DNA of 64,000 bases from Kangiella geojedonensis (lineage in GTDB: Bacteria > Pseudomonadota > Gammaproteobacteria > Enterobacterales > Kangiellaceae), in assembly GCF_000981765.1 (NCBI RefSeq), contig NZ_CP010975.1, positions 2,232,001 to 2,296,000 on the forward strand. The letters are read 5' to 3'. A program made the position numbers and the translations under genes. The first letter of the stretch is position 1; every line of letters starts with the position of its first letter. Of this stretch, positions 63,289-64,000 are shown piece by piece. The notes beneath the pieces were generated by a model, which made no database searches, had not been told where the DNA came from, and was given only the letters and a program-made list of their open reading frames with translations.

Positions 63289-64000
63289 ATGATTCACCAA
63301 TGTTTCCGTCGCATCATAACGACACTTCTATTATTGACCGCTTTTCCATCGATAGCCACAAACCTGGATATCAGCCAACAACAAGCTCAAAAACTCCATC
63401 AGGCTGAGATCCTCTTCACCATGAAAGGCTCAAACACCATTGGTGAAAAACTTGCACCAGCGTTAGCGGCAAAATACCTGATTGAGAGGGGCGCTACTGA
63501 AACTGAAATCATACAAACTCATACGGTAGAGAAAACCGTTATTGGCACCATGCAAAACGGTGACATTCAGGCCATCGATATTAAAGCGCATGGTTCTTCA
63601 ACCGGGTTCAAAGCACTCGCCGATAGCAATACAGATATCGCCATGTCTTCACGTCGCGTGAAAGATAAGGAGCGCCAGAGTTTAATGGGGCAGTATGGTG
63701 ATTTAAAAGCGATGGCCAATGAGTACACTATCGCCGTTGATGGTTTGGCGGTTATTGTCCATCCCGACTTAAACATCAAACAGCTCAATACAAAGCAGTT
63801 ATCCATGATCTTTTCCGGCGAACTGACTAACTGGCGAGAACTTGGGGGAATAAATCAACCAATCAGCGTTTTCGCTCGAGACGACAACTCGGGAACTTAT
63901 GACACTTTCAAATCCCTTGTGCTAAAACGTCACAAAGTCACGCTTTCAGATAATGCCAAACGGTATGAGTCATCTGGGGAATTATCCGAACAAGTTAGCT
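63289..64000 (+). CDS. PstS-like phosphate substrate-binding protein, 3' end cut by window
   Basis: At least 237 codons; continues past the window. Signal peptide about 1-23 (MIHQCFRRIITTLLLLTAF). Phosphate-binding core: TMKGSNTIGEKLAPAL, KAHGSSTGFKAL (Ser-rich phosphate loop), DIAMSSRRVKDKE, GLAVIVHPD and VFARDDNSGTYDTFKSLVL. This sequence style is seen in PstS-like proteins that also carry a C-terminal OmpA domain; that part is outside the window. The Pho-box-like site upstream supports induction by phosphate limitation. Confidence 0.85.
   Translation, partial: MIHQCFRRIITTLLLLTAFPSIATNLDISQQQAQKLHQAEILFTMKGSNTIGEKLAPALAAKYLIERGATETEIIQTHTVEKTVIGTMQNGDIQAIDIKAHGSSTGFKALADSNTDIAMSSRRVKDKERQSLMGQYGDLKAMANEYTIAVDGLAVIVHPDLNIKQLNTKQLSMIFSGELTNWRELGGINQPISVFARDDNSGTYDTFKSLVLKRHKVTLSDNAKRYESSGELSEQVS

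Overview
The window looks like the chromosome of a free-living, aerobic gammaproteobacterium of moderate GC. The evidence is gene content and order: the mrdA-rodA/rlmH-rsfS-nadD-holA-lptE-leuS cluster, the lnt-corC-ybeY-phoH-miaB cluster, initiator tRNA-rimP-nusA-infB-rbfA-truB-rpsO-pnp, a complete 14-gene complex I operon and an aa3-type cytochrome oxidase operon. Secreted proteases with C-terminal PPC domains fit a marine, protein-degrading bacterium. Kangiella or a relative is my best guess from memory; it is not proven by the sequence.

Layout. 1-9652 (minus): cell-wall synthesis and turnover (mltB, rodA, mrdA), ribosome maturation (rlmH, rsfS), NAD synthesis (nadD), clamp-loader delta (holA), LPS export (lptE) and leuS. 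9876-11075: a secreted DUF11 protein with no housekeeping link. 11419-16787 (minus): lnt, corC, ybeY, phoH-like, miaB. 17066-24284 (plus): a secreted or accessory block with a YceI lipoprotein, a small VIT-like secreted protein, an M4 metalloprotease and an M28 aminopeptidase sharing nearly identical PPC tails, and a membrane-anchored EEP-family protein. 24304-25202 (minus): two small coupled unknown genes. 25242-25654: a non-coding element made of consecutive strong hairpins. 25774-35506 (minus): the RNA and translation operon led by initiator tRNA-fMet. 35700-50180 (minus): nuoA-N with separate nuoC and nuoD. 50491-52879 (plus): an HD-GYP protein and a YheT-like hydrolase. 52948-54551: a divergent pair around a strong Fur box, namely a Gly/Glu-linker exported protein of unknown function and a PiuC-type Fe(II) dioxygenase. 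54618-58891 (minus): coxB-coxA-ctaG-coxC. 59100-62567 (minus): a vWA lipoprotein, an ECF sigma factor and a putative anti-sigma factor. 62693 to the end (plus): a small thioesterase and the start of a PstS-like protein behind a Pho-box-like sequence.

How the parts work together: NADH enters through complex I and electrons leave through the aa3 oxidase. The M4 endoprotease and M28 aminopeptidase would together digest extracellular protein to amino acids. The most unusual features are the recurring TonB-box-like VTGSR/VTGAR motif in the vWA and anti-sigma proteins, the Fur-controlled Gly/Glu-linker protein, the multi-hairpin element, and the structured leaders in front of rimP and the M4 protease.

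No CRISPR array, rRNA operon, prophage or insertion sequence was seen. Positions and motif counts were read by eye. Family names come from recognised motifs, not from a search.
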